Assembly (NCBI GenBank): GCA_963789215.1
Contig: CAWBJY010000008.1
Coordinates: forward strand, 1 to 64,000
Direction of reading: 5' to 3'
Origin: Phormidesmis sp963789215
Lineage (GTDB): Bacteria > Cyanobacteriota > Cyanobacteriia > Phormidesmidales > Phormidesmidaceae
DNA: 64,000 bases
Shown: piece after piece, positions 9,137-18,418 of the stretch
How positions within the stretch are numbered: position 1 is the stretch's first letter
Layout: each line of letters starts with the position of its first letter
Notes under the pieces: model-generated
The model's input: only the letters and a program-made list of their open reading frames with translations
What the model was told of the DNA's origin: nothing
The model's database searches: none
Made by a program: the position numbers and the translations under genes

Positions 9137-9499
9137 ATGCGTAAGCTGGCTGTTCAACTAATGAGTGCCGGACTAGTTTTAGGATTGGGTGTAGCCCCAG
9201 CAATGGCACAGCTAGGCGGCGGAGATACTGGCCGAGCCAACACCGCTGAAGACTTTAAAAGTCAAGATTCGTCGGATGGCTTTTTAGGATCGGGTGCCAA
9301 CATTTGGGATATATACCACCAGTCAGGCGCTTTACAAGGAGCCGGACAGGTAGACGAAGGCTTTTATCGCAGCCAAAGCCGCCGCATTAACCGACAGGCA
9401 GAGTCCTTACGCGCCCGACAGCGAGCCATTTTAGAACAGCAAGCAGCAGAGGTGAATAATCCTGCAGCCCAGTCAGGAATCACTGAATTTTCTGAGTAA
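9137..9499 (+). CDS. Small secreted protein of unknown function, 120 aa
   Basis: An N-terminal signal peptide (MRKLAVQL..., hydrophobic core, likely cleavage after AMA-Q, about residue 24) precedes a polar mature part of about 95 residues. That part includes the helical, Arg/Gln-rich segment SRRINRQAESLRARQRAI. The start is strongly supported by GGAGG eight bases upstream of the ATG. A clear terminator follows at 9547-9579, so it is a single-gene unit. No enzymatic motif is visible. It is likely periplasmic or in the thylakoid lumen. Confidence 0.75.
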   Translation: MRKLAVQLMSAGLVLGLGVAPAMAQLGGGDTGRANTAEDFKSQDSSDGFLGSGANIWDIYHQSGALQGAGQVDEGFYRSQSRRINRQAESLRARQRAILEQQAAEVNNPAAQSGITEFSE

Positions 9500-9546
9500 G
9501 CCCTAGCGGATTAGCATCAGTCTCAACCTAACTAAGCGGTCAGTCG

Positions 9547-9579
9547 AAAGGCATTTGGTATTCAATCAGATGCCTTTTT
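9547..9579 (+). terminator. Rho-independent terminator
   Basis: AAAGGCAT (9547-9554) pairs with ATGCCTTT (9570-9577) across a 15-base loop and runs into TTTTT. It ends the transcript of the small secreted protein. Confidence 0.8.
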
Positions 9580-9730
9580 ACGTGTCTTTTTACATACCTA
9601 TGGCTTCAAGCCTAAATTCTTAAATTTGGCACCCAAAAAAGACCCAAAGCACCCAATGCTTTCCCATCGCGTCCGAAGGCTCAAATCACTGCTACCATTT
9701 AACTTGATTTATATCTAAATCGCACCCGCA

Positions 9731-12700
9731 ATGACTGCCACTACGCCGACGCTCGCGAGCCAATACGATCCCACTGTTACCGAAACGAAATGGCAGCAAT
9801 ACTGGGAACGCCACGAAGTCTTTAAGGCCGATCCTAGCAAAGGCGGCGAGCCGTTCTGCGTCATGATTCCGCCGCCAAACGTAACCGGCAGCCTGCACAT
9901 GGGCCATGCGTTTGAAGAAACGCTGATCGATACCGTCGTGCGCTACCAGCGGATGAAAGGTAAAAACACGCTGTGGCTACCCGGCACCGACCATGCCAGC
10001 ATTGCCGTGCAAACAATTTTAGAAAGGCAGTTTGCCGCCGAAGGCAAAACCCGTGAAGAAGTGGGTCGAGGGAAATTTTTAGAGCGAGCCTGGGAATGGA
10101 AAGCCGAATCGGGCGGTACGATTGTCAACCAGCTGCGCAAACTCGGCGTTTCGGTAGACTGGTCGCGCGAGCGCTTCACCATGGACGCGGGTCTATCTAA
10201 CGCAGTCGTAACCGCTTTTAACCGCCTGCATAGCGAAGGGCTAATCTACCGGGGCAGCTATATGGTGAACTGGTGCCCTGCCAGCCAGTCGGCAGTTTCT
10301 GACTTAGAAGTAGAAAACAAAGAAGTTGACGGCTCTTTGTGGCACTTCCTGTATCCGCTAACCAGTGGAGAAGGCACGATGGAAGTTGCCACCACCCGGC
10401 CTGAAACGATGCTGGGCGATACAGCGGTTGCGGTAAATCCTAACGACGATCGCTACAAACATCTGATTGGCCAAATGCTGACGCTGCCTTTAGTAGGCCG
10501 CGAAATTCCTATTATTGGCGATGAGTTCGTCGATATGGAATTTGGCACCGGCTGCGTAAAAGTAACCCCCGCTCACGACCCCAACGACTTCGAGATGGGC
10601 AAGCGCCACGATCTGCCCGTCATCAACATTTTGAACAAAGACGGCACGCTCAACGAGAACGCGGGCGAAGAGTTTGACGGCATTGACCGCTTCCAGGCCC
10701 GAGAATGGGTCGTCGAGAAAATGCGATCGCAAGGATGGCTGGGCGAAATCGAAGCCTACAAGCATTCTGTACCCTATAGCGATCGCGGCAAAGTCCCCGT
10801 CGAACCCTTGATTTCAACCCAGTGGTTCGTCAAAATTCGACCCATGGCCGACAAAGCCCTAGCCGCCTTAGACGACCAGCAAGACCCGCAGTTTGTCCCC
10901 GAACGCTGGACAAAAGTCTACCGCGACTGGCTCGTAAACCTCAAAGACTGGTGCATTTCGCGTCAGCTCTGGTGGGGCCACCAAATTCCCGCCTGGTACG
11001 TCATCAGCGAAACCGAAGGCAACATTACAGACAACACGCCTTTTATCGTTGCCCACGACAAGGAAGAAGCCGTTTACAAAGCCAACACTCAATTTGGCTA
11101 CGAGGTAGACCTGCGCCAAGACCCAGACGTATTAGACACCTGGTTCTCTTCCGGCCTCTGGCCCATGTCCACCCTGGGCTGGCCAGATACCACCGCCCCC
11201 GACTACCAGTTCTATTACCCCACCCAAACCCTGGTCACTGGCTTCGACATTATTTTCTTTTGGGTCGCCAGAATGACCCTAATGGCCGGGCATTTTACCG
11301 GCCATATGCCCTTCGACACGGTCTATATTCACGGCTTAGTGCGCGATGAAAACAACCAAAAAATGTCGAAATCGAAAGGTAACGGCATCGATCCGCTCAT
11401 CCTAATCGACAAATACGGCACCGATGCGCTGCGCTACACGCTAGTGCGTGAAGTCGCCGGAGCCGGTCAAGACATTCGCCTAGACTACGACCGCGACAAA
11501 GACGAATCTTTAGCCGTAGAAGCCTCGCGCAACTTCACCAACAAACTCTGGAACGCCTCCCGCTTCGTAATGATGAACCTAGGCGGACAGACCCCTAGCG
11601 ATTTAGGCGAACCCGGCGCAGGCGGCGCAGCCCTAGAACTCGCTGACCGCTGGATTCTCTCTCGCTACAGCCAAACCATTCAGCGAGTGCGCGAACAGCT
11701 CGACGCCTACGGCATGGGCGAAGCCTCCAAGGAGCTATACGAATTTACCAGAGGAGACTTTTGCGACTGGTACATCGAGCTAGTAAAACCTAGACTCTAC
11801 GGCGATGGCCCAACGAAACGCACCGCGCAGCAAACCCTAGCCTACGTTCTAGAAGGCATTCTAAAGCTGTTGCATCCGTTTATGCCGCACATTACCGAAG
11901 AGCTGTGGCACACGCTCACCGCCAAAGGAGAAGACGACTGTTTAGCGCTTCAACGCTATCCGGAGGCGCAAAACGAACAGATTGACGCTGAACTAGAACA
12001 ACAGTTCGAGCTGCTGATCGATCTAATTCGCACTATTCGCAATCTACGAGCAGAAGCGGGCGTAAAGCCCTCTGCGAAAATTGAAGCCATCTTAAAAACA
12101 GATAGCGATCGCGAGCTCTCCATCCTCAAGGCCACGCAGCAATACATCAAAGACGTAGCGCGAGTAGACACCCTCACCCTGCTACATACAGACCTATCCC
12201 CGGCGCATGAGGCAACCGCTCAAACGCTTTCCGTCGCTGAAGCGGCAGAAATGGTTGAAGCAGTAGCTGTCGTAAATACAACAGCCGCACCGACTGCATC
12301 TACCGTGCCTACCGCAACAATTGAAGAAGCCGCTGAAGAAGCCATAGAATCGGCGATCGCAGCCAAGCAGCCCGAAGCCTCACTCAGCCGCCTCAAATCT
12401 TCAGAAGAAAACGACTGGCGACAAATGACAGGCTCCATACAAACCTTCTTAGAAAACCCAACGCGCTACTTTAACGGCTTCTTTACCAACTATAAAAAGC
12501 CGGTAACCACCTTAGCTGTTGTATTAGGCGCAGCCATGACGCTAAAAGTCGTAGCCTCGATTTTAGACGCCTTTAACGATGTCCCTGGGCTAAAGAGCCT
12601 GCTCCAGCTTGTTGGCTTGTTCTACAGCGTCCGCTTTGGCATCAACAAAGTATTTACGGCCCAAGAGCGATCGCGCGCTGCCCAACAGCTTCAAGGAATC

Positions 12701-13174
12701 TGGAGCGACATTATAGGCGATCGCGCTACAGCCCCCCAAGCCGAACCGACTTCTACCACGCCGCCTTCCACAACCGCCACCGCAACTGTCACCACGACTG
12801 TCACCACGACTCTCAACCCCAATCCAACGGCAATTGGCTCAAACGCCGAAGGCATCACGCCCAGCGAGCTAATTAAAACGGCCCAGCCAGCCTACGATCC
12901 AAAATCAGATCAGCGTAAAATGTTTGCAGGCGTCACCGGCACCGTACAGGTACTCATCCCACTTACAGGCGTAGTAGACGTAGACGCATTGCGCGCCAAA
13001 CTAGAAAAAGACCTGGGCAAATCTGAAGGCGAAGTTAAGTCCTTTACCGGCCGCTTAAGCAACAAAGGCTTTACAGACAAAGCGCCCGCAGAAGTTGTTC
13101 AAGGCGCTAGAGATACGCTAGCCGAAGCCGAGAAACAGGTAAAGCTCATCCAAGAAAGGCTGGCCATGCTGTAA
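9731..13174 (+). CDS. valS: Valyl-tRNA synthetase with inserted CAAD membrane domain, 1147 aa
   Basis: It charges tRNA-Val. The class I catalytic core has the HIGH-equivalent HMGH at 56-59 and KMSKS at 544-548, with the CP1 editing domain between them and the anticodon-binding domain up to about 830. A low-complexity Ala/Thr/Glu linker follows. Residues about 893-1000 carry a CAAD domain with two adjacent hydrophobic helices (VTTLAVVLGAAMTLKVVASI and a second near LLQLVGLFYSVRFG). After another Thr-rich linker comes the usual C-terminal coiled coil (about 1060-1147). The protein is about 200 residues longer than a standard ValRS. CAAD is established in several cyanobacterial synthetases as a thylakoid-membrane anchor. 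Confidence 0.97.
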   Translation: MTATTPTLASQYDPTVTETKWQQYWERHEVFKADPSKGGEPFCVMIPPPNVTGSLHMGHAFEETLIDTVVRYQRMKGKNTLWLPGTDHASIAVQTILERQFAAEGKTREEVGRGKFLERAWEWKAESGGTIVNQLRKLGVSVDWSRERFTMDAGLSNAVVTAFNRLHSEGLIYRGSYMVNWCPASQSAVSDLEVENKEVDGSLWHFLYPLTSGEGTMEVATTRPETMLGDTAVAVNPNDDRYKHLIGQMLTLPLVGREIPIIGDEFVDMEFGTGCVKVTPAHDPNDFEMGKRHDLPVINILNKDGTLNENAGEEFDGIDRFQAREWVVEKMRSQGWLGEIEAYKHSVPYSDRGKVPVEPLISTQWFVKIRPMADKALAALDDQQDPQFVPERWTKVYRDWLVNLKDWCISRQLWWGHQIPAWYVISETEGNITDNTPFIVAHDKEEAVYKANTQFGYEVDLRQDPDVLDTWFSSGLWPMSTLGWPDTTAPDYQFYYPTQTLVTGFDIIFFWVARMTLMAGHFTGHMPFDTVYIHGLVRDENNQKMSKSKGNGIDPLILIDKYGTDALRYTLVREVAGAGQDIRLDYDRDKDESLAVEASRNFTNKLWNASRFVMMNLGGQTPSDLGEPGAGGAALELADRWILSRYSQTIQRVREQLDAYGMGEASKELYEFTRGDFCDWYIELVKPRLYGDGPTKRTAQQTLAYVLEGILKLLHPFMPHITEELWHTLTAKGEDDCLALQRYPEAQNEQIDAELEQQFELLIDLIRTIRNLRAEAGVKPSAKIEAILKTDSDRELSILKATQQYIKDVARVDTLTLLHTDLSPAHEATAQTLSVAEAAEMVEAVAVVNTTAAPTASTVPTATIEEAAEEAIESAIAAKQPEASLSRLKSSEENDWRQMTGSIQTFLENPTRYFNGFFTNYKKPVTTLAVVLGAAMTLKVVASILDAFNDVPGLKSLLQLVGLFYSVRFGINKVFTAQERSRAAQQLQGIWSDIIGDRATAPQAEPTSTTPPSTTATATVTTTVTTTLNPNPTAIGSNAEGITPSELIKTAQPAYDPKSDQRKMFAGVTGTVQVLIPLTGVVDVDALRAKLEKDLGKSEGEVKSFTGRLSNKGFTDKAPAEVVQGARDTLAEAEKQVKLIQERLAML

Positions 13175-13228
13175 GCGATCTGAAAGCCAAGAATACAACC
13201 AAAAAGATAAACAGCAAGATAAACAAAA

Positions 13229-13254
13229 ACGGCCCAAAAACTATTTCGGGCCGT
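13229..13254 (+). terminator. Terminator-like hairpin after valS
   Basis: ACGGCCC (13229-13235) pairs with GGGCCGT (13248-13254) across a 12-base loop. It lies between the convergent valS and hli genes and could serve both; there is no strong T-run. Confidence 0.55.
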
Positions 13255-13285
13255 CTATGCTGTCTAAAATCTATGCTGTCTAAAA
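13254..13285. repeat. 16-bp tandem duplication between valS and hli
   Basis: TCTATGCTGTCTAAAA occurs at 13254-13269 and exactly again at 13270-13285. Confidence 0.95.
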
Positions 13286-13312
13286 AAGGAGAGTCTTTTA
13301 GAACTCTATTGC

Positions 13313-13510
13313 CTAGCCACCGAGCAAACCCCAGAAGTGGAGAAATCCACGACCAGTAAATACTTCAATAGCAGCAGCGGAGATAAAGCCAATCATCGCT
13401 AGACGGCCGTTCCAGATTTCGGCACTAGGCACGAAACCCAAACGCCAGCTAGTTGCAGGCTCTACATAAGGCTGTGATGTAGGCGTAGTCAGAGGTGTAG
13501 TCTCTTTCAT
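13313..13510 (-). CDS. hli: High light-inducible protein (one-helix CAB-like protein), 65 aa
   Basis: A single membrane helix carries the chlorophyll-binding CAB motif AEIWNGRLAMIGF. Such Hli/Scp proteins bind chlorophyll and carotenoid in thylakoid membranes. They protect photosystem II assembly intermediates under excess light. The ATG at 13510 is preferred over an upstream in-frame TTG (13528) because the family begins with a short polar N-terminus. The gene converges with valS and no partner gene is adjacent. Family identity is strong; the exact Hli class is not resolved. Confidence 0.92.
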   Translation of the reverse strand: MKETTPLTTPTSQPYVEPATSWRLGFVPSAEIWNGRLAMIGFISAAAIEVFTGRGFLHFWGLLGG

Positions 13511-13659
13511 AATGTGTAAATGTCTCAAAAGGTCAACTGCACTTAATGTAACGAAACATTTCGAGAGTGGTGTCCATCAAAAGGAACAGATAGAAGCTGC
13601 CGAAAAGGCCTTCTGTCATAGAACGCTCACGCCTCTACAGCGCTACCTGCCAAACGGTA

Positions 13660-15003
13660 TCAGCCCATACCAAACAGCTCTTCGCCGGTAGAAGGATGAA
13701 CCGGAATCGTCTCATTCAGCTCCTCTAGCGTCAGCCCTTTTTTGAGCGCAGGCACCAGCATCTGAATCATATCGGCAGCGCCAGGAGCCACCAAATGCAA
13801 ACTGATAATCTGCTGGCTCTTTGGCTCCACTAAAAGCTTCATAAACGCTTCCATCGAGTCGCTTTTGGCCATGCCATACTTCAGCGGCGTAAAGGTGCTA
13901 CAGACCTTCTCAAAATCGAGTCCTTGCTCAGCCGCCGTCTCTTCTGTCGGCCCCACCATCGCCACCTCCGGATGCATATACACCGCCGATGGCACCCAGC
14001 GATAGTCCACCTTTGTCGGCTCACCAAATATGGTTTCAACCGCAGCTTTTCCTTCTGCGATCGCAACCGGCGTCAGCATAATCGTATCGGTACAGTCGCC
14101 CACCGCAAAAACGTTTTGAGCCTCAGTCCTTTTATACTCATCAACAACAATCTTCCCCTTCTGGGTCGTCACCCCTACCGCATCCAAATTCAGCGTCTCA
14201 ACGTTCGCACTCCGGCCCAGCGCACAAATCACCCTCTGCGCACTTTCTGTTGTACTTTCTGTTGTATTGCTCTCCAGTATTACCGTAAAGCCGTCGTCCG
14301 TCTTCTCAATTTCTTTTAATCGGGCCTGATCAACAACTTTTATCCCATCGTCTTCTAATATCTGCCGCACTCGCTTTTGCACCTGCGCGTCAAATCCATC
14401 TAAAACATGCGGCTTAGAATCTACCACCGTCACCTCACAGCCATAGCAGCGAAGCACCTGGGCCAGCTCTACGCCAATGTAGCCGCCGCCAACCACCACC
14501 CAGGACTCAGGCAGCGCTTCTAGCTCAAAAATATCTTTAGAATCCAGCGCATACTCTATGCCAGGCAGGTCCGGCATCTTCGGCCTTGCGCCCACAGCCA
14601 GCAGCACAAACTCAGCGGTGATTTTTTCTCCATCCACCGTCAGGGTATGCTTATCCACAAACTCAGCTTGCCCCCTCAAAAGGTCTATCCCCTCCAACCC
14701 TTCAATCTGACTCTCTCGAATCGCCTCCACGTGGCTGTCCATCGCCTGCTTAAACCGCTGCCAGTCAAACGTGCGATCGCTCCCAGCCCAGCCATAATCA
14801 CCCGCAATCTTCTGAGACTTCGCAAACTCTCCGGCATAGACCATCAGCTTTGTCGGAATGCAGCCCCGGTTGACGCAGGTGCCGCCGACCTTGTTTTTCT
14901 CGGCGATCGCTACCCGTTTACCCATATCTCGTGCTGTCTTTGCCGCCGACAGTCCACCAGAGCCAGAACCTACTACCAACAGGTCATAATCATGTTTCGC
15001 CAT
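13660..15003 (-). CDS. FAD-dependent pyridine nucleotide-disulfide oxidoreductase, glutathione-reductase-like, 447 aa
   Basis: N-terminal FAD site VGSGSGGLSAA (about 11-21), redox-active Cys43 and Cys48 in GTCVNRGCIPTKL, and NAD(P)H site GGGYIGVEL near 173-181. The second FAD motif FAVGDCTD and the C-terminal catalytic His436 and Glu441 in HPSTGEEL are also present. This layout and length fit glutathione-disulfide reductase (GSSG + NADPH to 2 GSH). The disulfide motif differs from the usual cyanobacterial GR form, so a mercuric-reductase-like or other disulfide reductase remains possible. Two GST genes occur elsewhere in the window. It is cytoplasmic and monocistronic. Confidence 0.85.
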   Translation of the reverse strand: MAKHDYDLLVVGSGSGGLSAAKTARDMGKRVAIAEKNKVGGTCVNRGCIPTKLMVYAGEFAKSQKIAGDYGWAGSDRTFDWQRFKQAMDSHVEAIRESQIEGLEGIDLLRGQAEFVDKHTLTVDGEKITAEFVLLAVGARPKMPDLPGIEYALDSKDIFELEALPESWVVVGGGYIGVELAQVLRCYGCEVTVVDSKPHVLDGFDAQVQKRVRQILEDDGIKVVDQARLKEIEKTDDGFTVILESNTTESTTESAQRVICALGRSANVETLNLDAVGVTTQKGKIVVDEYKRTEAQNVFAVGDCTDTIMLTPVAIAEGKAAVETIFGEPTKVDYRWVPSAVYMHPEVAMVGPTEETAAEQGLDFEKVCSTFTPLKYGMAKSDSMEAFMKLLVEPKSQQIISLHLVAPGAADMIQMLVPALKKGLTLEELNETIPVHPSTGEELFGMG

Positions 15004-15128
15004 ACTGCTTTGAAAACTATTTTGCTTACATATTCGTACTTAACAGGGTAGGTTAGCGATCTAGCCCGCCCCTCTGTCGCCGGATATAGACACCTCATCC
15101 ATTCAAGTCCACCGCTCTAAACGACGAA

Positions 15129-17477
15129 ATGAACGATAGAAAACCGACCCCCGACGCTAACTCCGTGTTCTCCAGATTGGGCAGCCACATCTACCGCCAC
15201 CGAATCTGGACGCTCATTATCTGGGCCGTGTTTACGCTCGTCAGTTTGCTCTGCGCGCCATTGCTGGAAAACGCGCTGCAAGAAGTCAAAGTAGTCGATG
15301 AAACCGGAGCCGCCAACAGCGCCGAGCTGATGATCCAAGAAGCGTTCGACATCAACCCCGACGCGCTAACCGTTGTTTTTCAACAGGTGACGGACGCACC
15401 CTCAGAAAACGCATCAAACGAGCAATCAAAACCTGTGCCTTCTGACGTACAGACCGAAAATGTACAGCCCAAAAACGTACAGACCGAAATTGACGCCACT
15501 CTAGCCTCCATCCGCAGCCTGCCAGAAGTCGCCTCCATCTCGACCCCGCTCGAACATCCCGAATACATCAGCAGCGATCGCCAAACGCAGTACAGCATCA
15601 TCAATCTAAAGTCGCTCAGCGCAGACGCCATCGATAAAGTTGAACAAACAATCGATCAGGCCAACGCCGACACCGCTCAAAGCCCTGAGCCTGCACTCAA
15701 CATTTATCTCACCGGCAAACCCGCTATCGACCAGGCTGTCCAAAGCATCAGCAAGGCCGACTTACGCAAAGTAGAGCTCGCGGTTCTCCCTATCACCCTC
15801 ATTGTCTTGGTGCTAGTCTTCGGCTCAGTCGTTGCCGCCGCCATGCCGATTGCCATGGGTATCGTCACCGTTTCGGTTACCCTTGGGCTGCTCTATCTCA
15901 TCGCCCAGCGGCTTAGCGTCTCCGTCTTCGCGCTCAACCTCACCAGTATGCTCGGCCTTGGCCTCGGCATCGACTACGCCCTGCTCATCGTCAACCGCTT
16001 TCAAAAAGAGCTAACCACTCACTCCGTAGAACAAGCCATCCGCATCACCTCAGACACCGCTGGGCGTGCCATTTTCTTCTCCGGCATCACCGTCTGCATC
16101 AGCCTCTTCGGCCTCGTCCTTTTCCCCATTCGCTTACTCCAGTCTCTCGGCATCGCCGGTGCCATCGTTGTCTCACTCTCCGTCCTCACCGCGCTCACCC
16201 TACTGCCCGCCCTACTAGGCCTCGTAGGTCACGGCATCCACTACGGCAGTCTCTTCTCCGTCGTCAACAAACAACAGAAATTTTGGAGAACAATCGCCCG
16301 CGCTGTCATCCGTCGCAGTGTCCTCTTTACCATCCTGGTTCTGCTCATTGTCGCCGGGCTCACCGCGCCGTTCTTCTCCGCCAACTTCGGTGTAGGTAAC
16401 GCCGACATCCTTCCCGCTTCCGCACCCGCTAGAGAAGGCGTAGATCAAATCAATCAGGCCTTTGGCCCCGGAGAAACAGCGCCCATCCTGGTAACGGTTC
16501 AGTCGCGTATCGCCAACGAACCGCTATTCACACCGGCCCGTATCGCCACCTTATACCAATTTATCGACGATCTACAGCAAGACCCGCGAGTCAGCAGCAT
16601 TCAGAGCATCGTCAACCTCGACCCAACGCTCACCGTTCAAAGCTATCAGCAGCTATACGCCAACCCAGCCCAAATCCCCATTCCTCAAGTCGCCGCTGCG
16701 TTTGACCAGCTTACAGACAGAGAATCGACGTTAGTCATCGTAAAAAGCAAAACGGCCCAGCAGTCCGAGGCCACCCGCAATTTGGTCCGAGAGTTTCGCA
16801 ACGCCAGCTTAGAAGGGTTAGAGATTCGAGTCGCCGGACAAACTGCCAGCGAACTAGACGTGATTGCGGCCATCGAGCGCCGGTTGCCCTTAGTCCTCAG
16901 CCTGATCATGGTTGCAACTTTCATTACGCTTAGCCTGCTGCTGCGATCGCTCATTCTCCCCATCAAAGCCATCATCATGAACCTGCTTTCTATGGGCGCA
17001 TCCTTCGGCGCACTCGTCTTCATCTTTCAAGACGGCAACTTTCAAAATCTTCTCAACTTCAAGCCCATTGGCTACATAGACGTTCTGCTTCCAGTTGTTC
17101 TATTTTGTGTTCTATTTGGCCTCAGTATGGACTACGAAGTCTTTCTGCTCACCCGCATCAAAGAAACCTACGACGAGCTAAAGCACAACGGAGAAGACCC
17201 TAACAAGAACAACACCGCTAGCGTCATCATAGGGCTAGAGCAAACCGGCCAGCTCATCACCAGCGCTGCCCTATTAGTCATTATCGTTACCAGCGCCTTT
17301 GCCTTTACCAGTCTAATCTTCGTCAAAGCGCTAGGGCTAGGTATTGCGATCGCCATCGCCATCGACACCACCCTCATTCGCATTATTCTCGTTCCCGCCA
17401 GCATGAAGCTCATGGGCAAATGGAACTGGTGGACGCCTACAGCAAGACATAGTGCGCCCCATACCCAGCAACCCTGA
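15129..17477 (+). CDS. MMPL/RND-family transporter, 782 aa
   Basis: Two repeated halves, each with one membrane helix, a large extracytoplasmic loop and a cluster of five helices. The paired TM4/TM10 motifs GLGIDYALLIVNRF (first half) and FGLSMDYEVFLLTRI (second half) are diagnostic of MMPL proteins, which export lipids or other hydrophobic molecules using the proton gradient. The first loop contains three 15-bp in-frame repeats encoding VQTEN-like pentapeptides near 15466-15495. It stands alone between a divergent flavoprotein and a secreted SH3 protein, and its substrate is unknown. Confidence 0.9.
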   Translation: MNDRKPTPDANSVFSRLGSHIYRHRIWTLIIWAVFTLVSLLCAPLLENALQEVKVVDETGAANSAELMIQEAFDINPDALTVVFQQVTDAPSENASNEQSKPVPSDVQTENVQPKNVQTEIDATLASIRSLPEVASISTPLEHPEYISSDRQTQYSIINLKSLSADAIDKVEQTIDQANADTAQSPEPALNIYLTGKPAIDQAVQSISKADLRKVELAVLPITLIVLVLVFGSVVAAAMPIAMGIVTVSVTLGLLYLIAQRLSVSVFALNLTSMLGLGLGIDYALLIVNRFQKELTTHSVEQAIRITSDTAGRAIFFSGITVCISLFGLVLFPIRLLQSLGIAGAIVVSLSVLTALTLLPALLGLVGHGIHYGSLFSVVNKQQKFWRTIARAVIRRSVLFTILVLLIVAGLTAPFFSANFGVGNADILPASAPAREGVDQINQAFGPGETAPILVTVQSRIANEPLFTPARIATLYQFIDDLQQDPRVSSIQSIVNLDPTLTVQSYQQLYANPAQIPIPQVAAAFDQLTDRESTLVIVKSKTAQQSEATRNLVREFRNASLEGLEIRVAGQTASELDVIAAIERRLPLVLSLIMVATFITLSLLLRSLILPIKAIIMNLLSMGASFGALVFIFQDGNFQNLLNFKPIGYIDVLLPVVLFCVLFGLSMDYEVFLLTRIKETYDELKHNGEDPNKNNTASVIIGLEQTGQLITSAALLVIIVTSAFAFTSLIFVKALGLGIAIAIAIDTTLIRIILVPASMKLMGKWNWWTPTARHSAPHTQQP

Positions 17478-17524
17478 CACAAATCGTTTCGTCGGCACAG
17501 TCTCCGGAACCTAACCCCTCGCCA

Positions 17525-17576
17525 GTGATTCTGATCTTACATAGGAGTCCCCCTCCTCGTAAAAGATCAGAATCAC
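17525..17576. other. Strong hairpin just upstream of the SH3-domain gene
   Basis: GTGATTCTGATCTTAC (17525-17540) pairs with GTAAAAGATCAGAATCAC (17559-17576), with one 2-base bulge and an 18-base C-rich loop. It ends 15 bases before the ATG at 17592. It may be a terminator of the MMPL gene or a 5'-leader regulatory hairpin; no T-run is present. Confidence 0.6.
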
Positions 17577-17591
17577 CTGAAGATAATTACT

Positions 17592-18302
17592 ATGAAACGC
17601 CTAATCGCCAGCCTGTTGACCGTCGCTAGTCTAACCACCGCGTTAAGTATGGCGCTAGCCCAACGCGCCTCAGCGATGCCCCAAAAAGGCTGGGTCTCTA
17701 CCACCATTGAAGGCGGCGTTGCCAACCTGCGCTCCGGGCCTTCTATCAATACGGCAACTCAGGTTACCGCCGCCAACGGTAGCCCTTTCAGCATCGTCCG
17801 CGAACAAAAAGACAGCGCTGGCTACACCTGGTATCAGGTACGTCTAGCCGCTTCAGTCATGCCTACCTCTGACGTTTGGCTGCGCTCAGATTTAGTCAGC
17901 CTAGTGGCCCCCATTGCCGCTCAGCCGCAGATCAGCTGCGATAATGCGATCGCTCAAACCGAAAGCAAAATCCGCAGCGTCTTCAACACCCAAATCGGCA
18001 CCCGCACCCTCGACGACCACAATTATTCTGGCAACGTGCCAAGCCGCCCAGACAGCTTTCGCTTCGTGCTAACCAACGAAGGAGCCAACAGCGTCCTCGC
18101 CTCCCCTGTGCTCATGAACCAGCTTGCCGCCCAGCTCATCGAAAGCTGCCAAACTGTTGGCCTAGTCACCTTTACCACCGCCAGCGATCTCACAAACAAC
18201 GCGTCTTACGGCTACATGCCCGAACGCATGGTTCGCCCCTTTAGCTGTAGAACCGGCAGCACCTCAGTTGCTCCAGACTGGGGCGAAAAAGTCTGTTTCT
18301 AA
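17592..18302 (+). CDS. Secreted SH3-like-domain protein, 236 aa
   Basis: A signal peptide (residues about 1-29, ending near ASA-M) is followed by a bacterial SH3 (SH3b) domain at about 35-115, with the typical ANLRSGPSINT start, an aromatic GYTWYQV strand and a DVWLRSDLV end. The C-terminal 110 residues contain paired cysteines (SCDNA..., ESCQTV, FSCRTG, KVCF) that may form disulfides. SH3b domains often bind peptidoglycan or mediate wall association, so a periplasmic or wall-bound role is inferred. The stop codon is inside a 14-bp tandem duplication. Confidence 0.82.
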   Translation: MKRLIASLLTVASLTTALSMALAQRASAMPQKGWVSTTIEGGVANLRSGPSINTATQVTAANGSPFSIVREQKDSAGYTWYQVRLAASVMPTSDVWLRSDLVSLVAPIAAQPQISCDNAIAQTESKIRSVFNTQIGTRTLDDHNYSGNVPSRPDSFRFVLTNEGANSVLASPVLMNQLAAQLIESCQTVGLVTFTTASDLTNNASYGYMPERMVRPFSCRTGSTSVAPDWGEKVCF

Positions 18303-18318
18303 GAGTCTGTTTCTAATC
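18291..18318. repeat. 14-bp tandem duplication at the stop codon
   Basis: GTCTGTTTCTAAGA (18291-18304, containing the TAA stop) is followed by GTCTGTTTCTAATC (18305-18318). Confidence 0.92.
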
Positions 18319-18357
18319 AACTGCTTTGCAACCAGCTTAGCGGCCTCAGCCAATACC

Positions 18358-18418
18358 CGATAGCAATAGGATCATGCGCAGAAAAGGGTATCTCTTGCGC
18401 ATGATCCTATCCCTATCG
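18358..18418. terminator. Bidirectional terminator hairpin between convergent genes
   Basis: ATAGGATCATGCGCA (18366-18380) is perfectly complementary to TGCGCATGATCCTAT (18396-18410). An outer CGATAG/CTATCG pairing (18358-18363 with 18413-18418) adds six base pairs after a 2x2 internal loop. It lies between the ends of convergent genes and overlaps the last codons of the minus-strand gene. There is no T-run. Confidence 0.75.
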
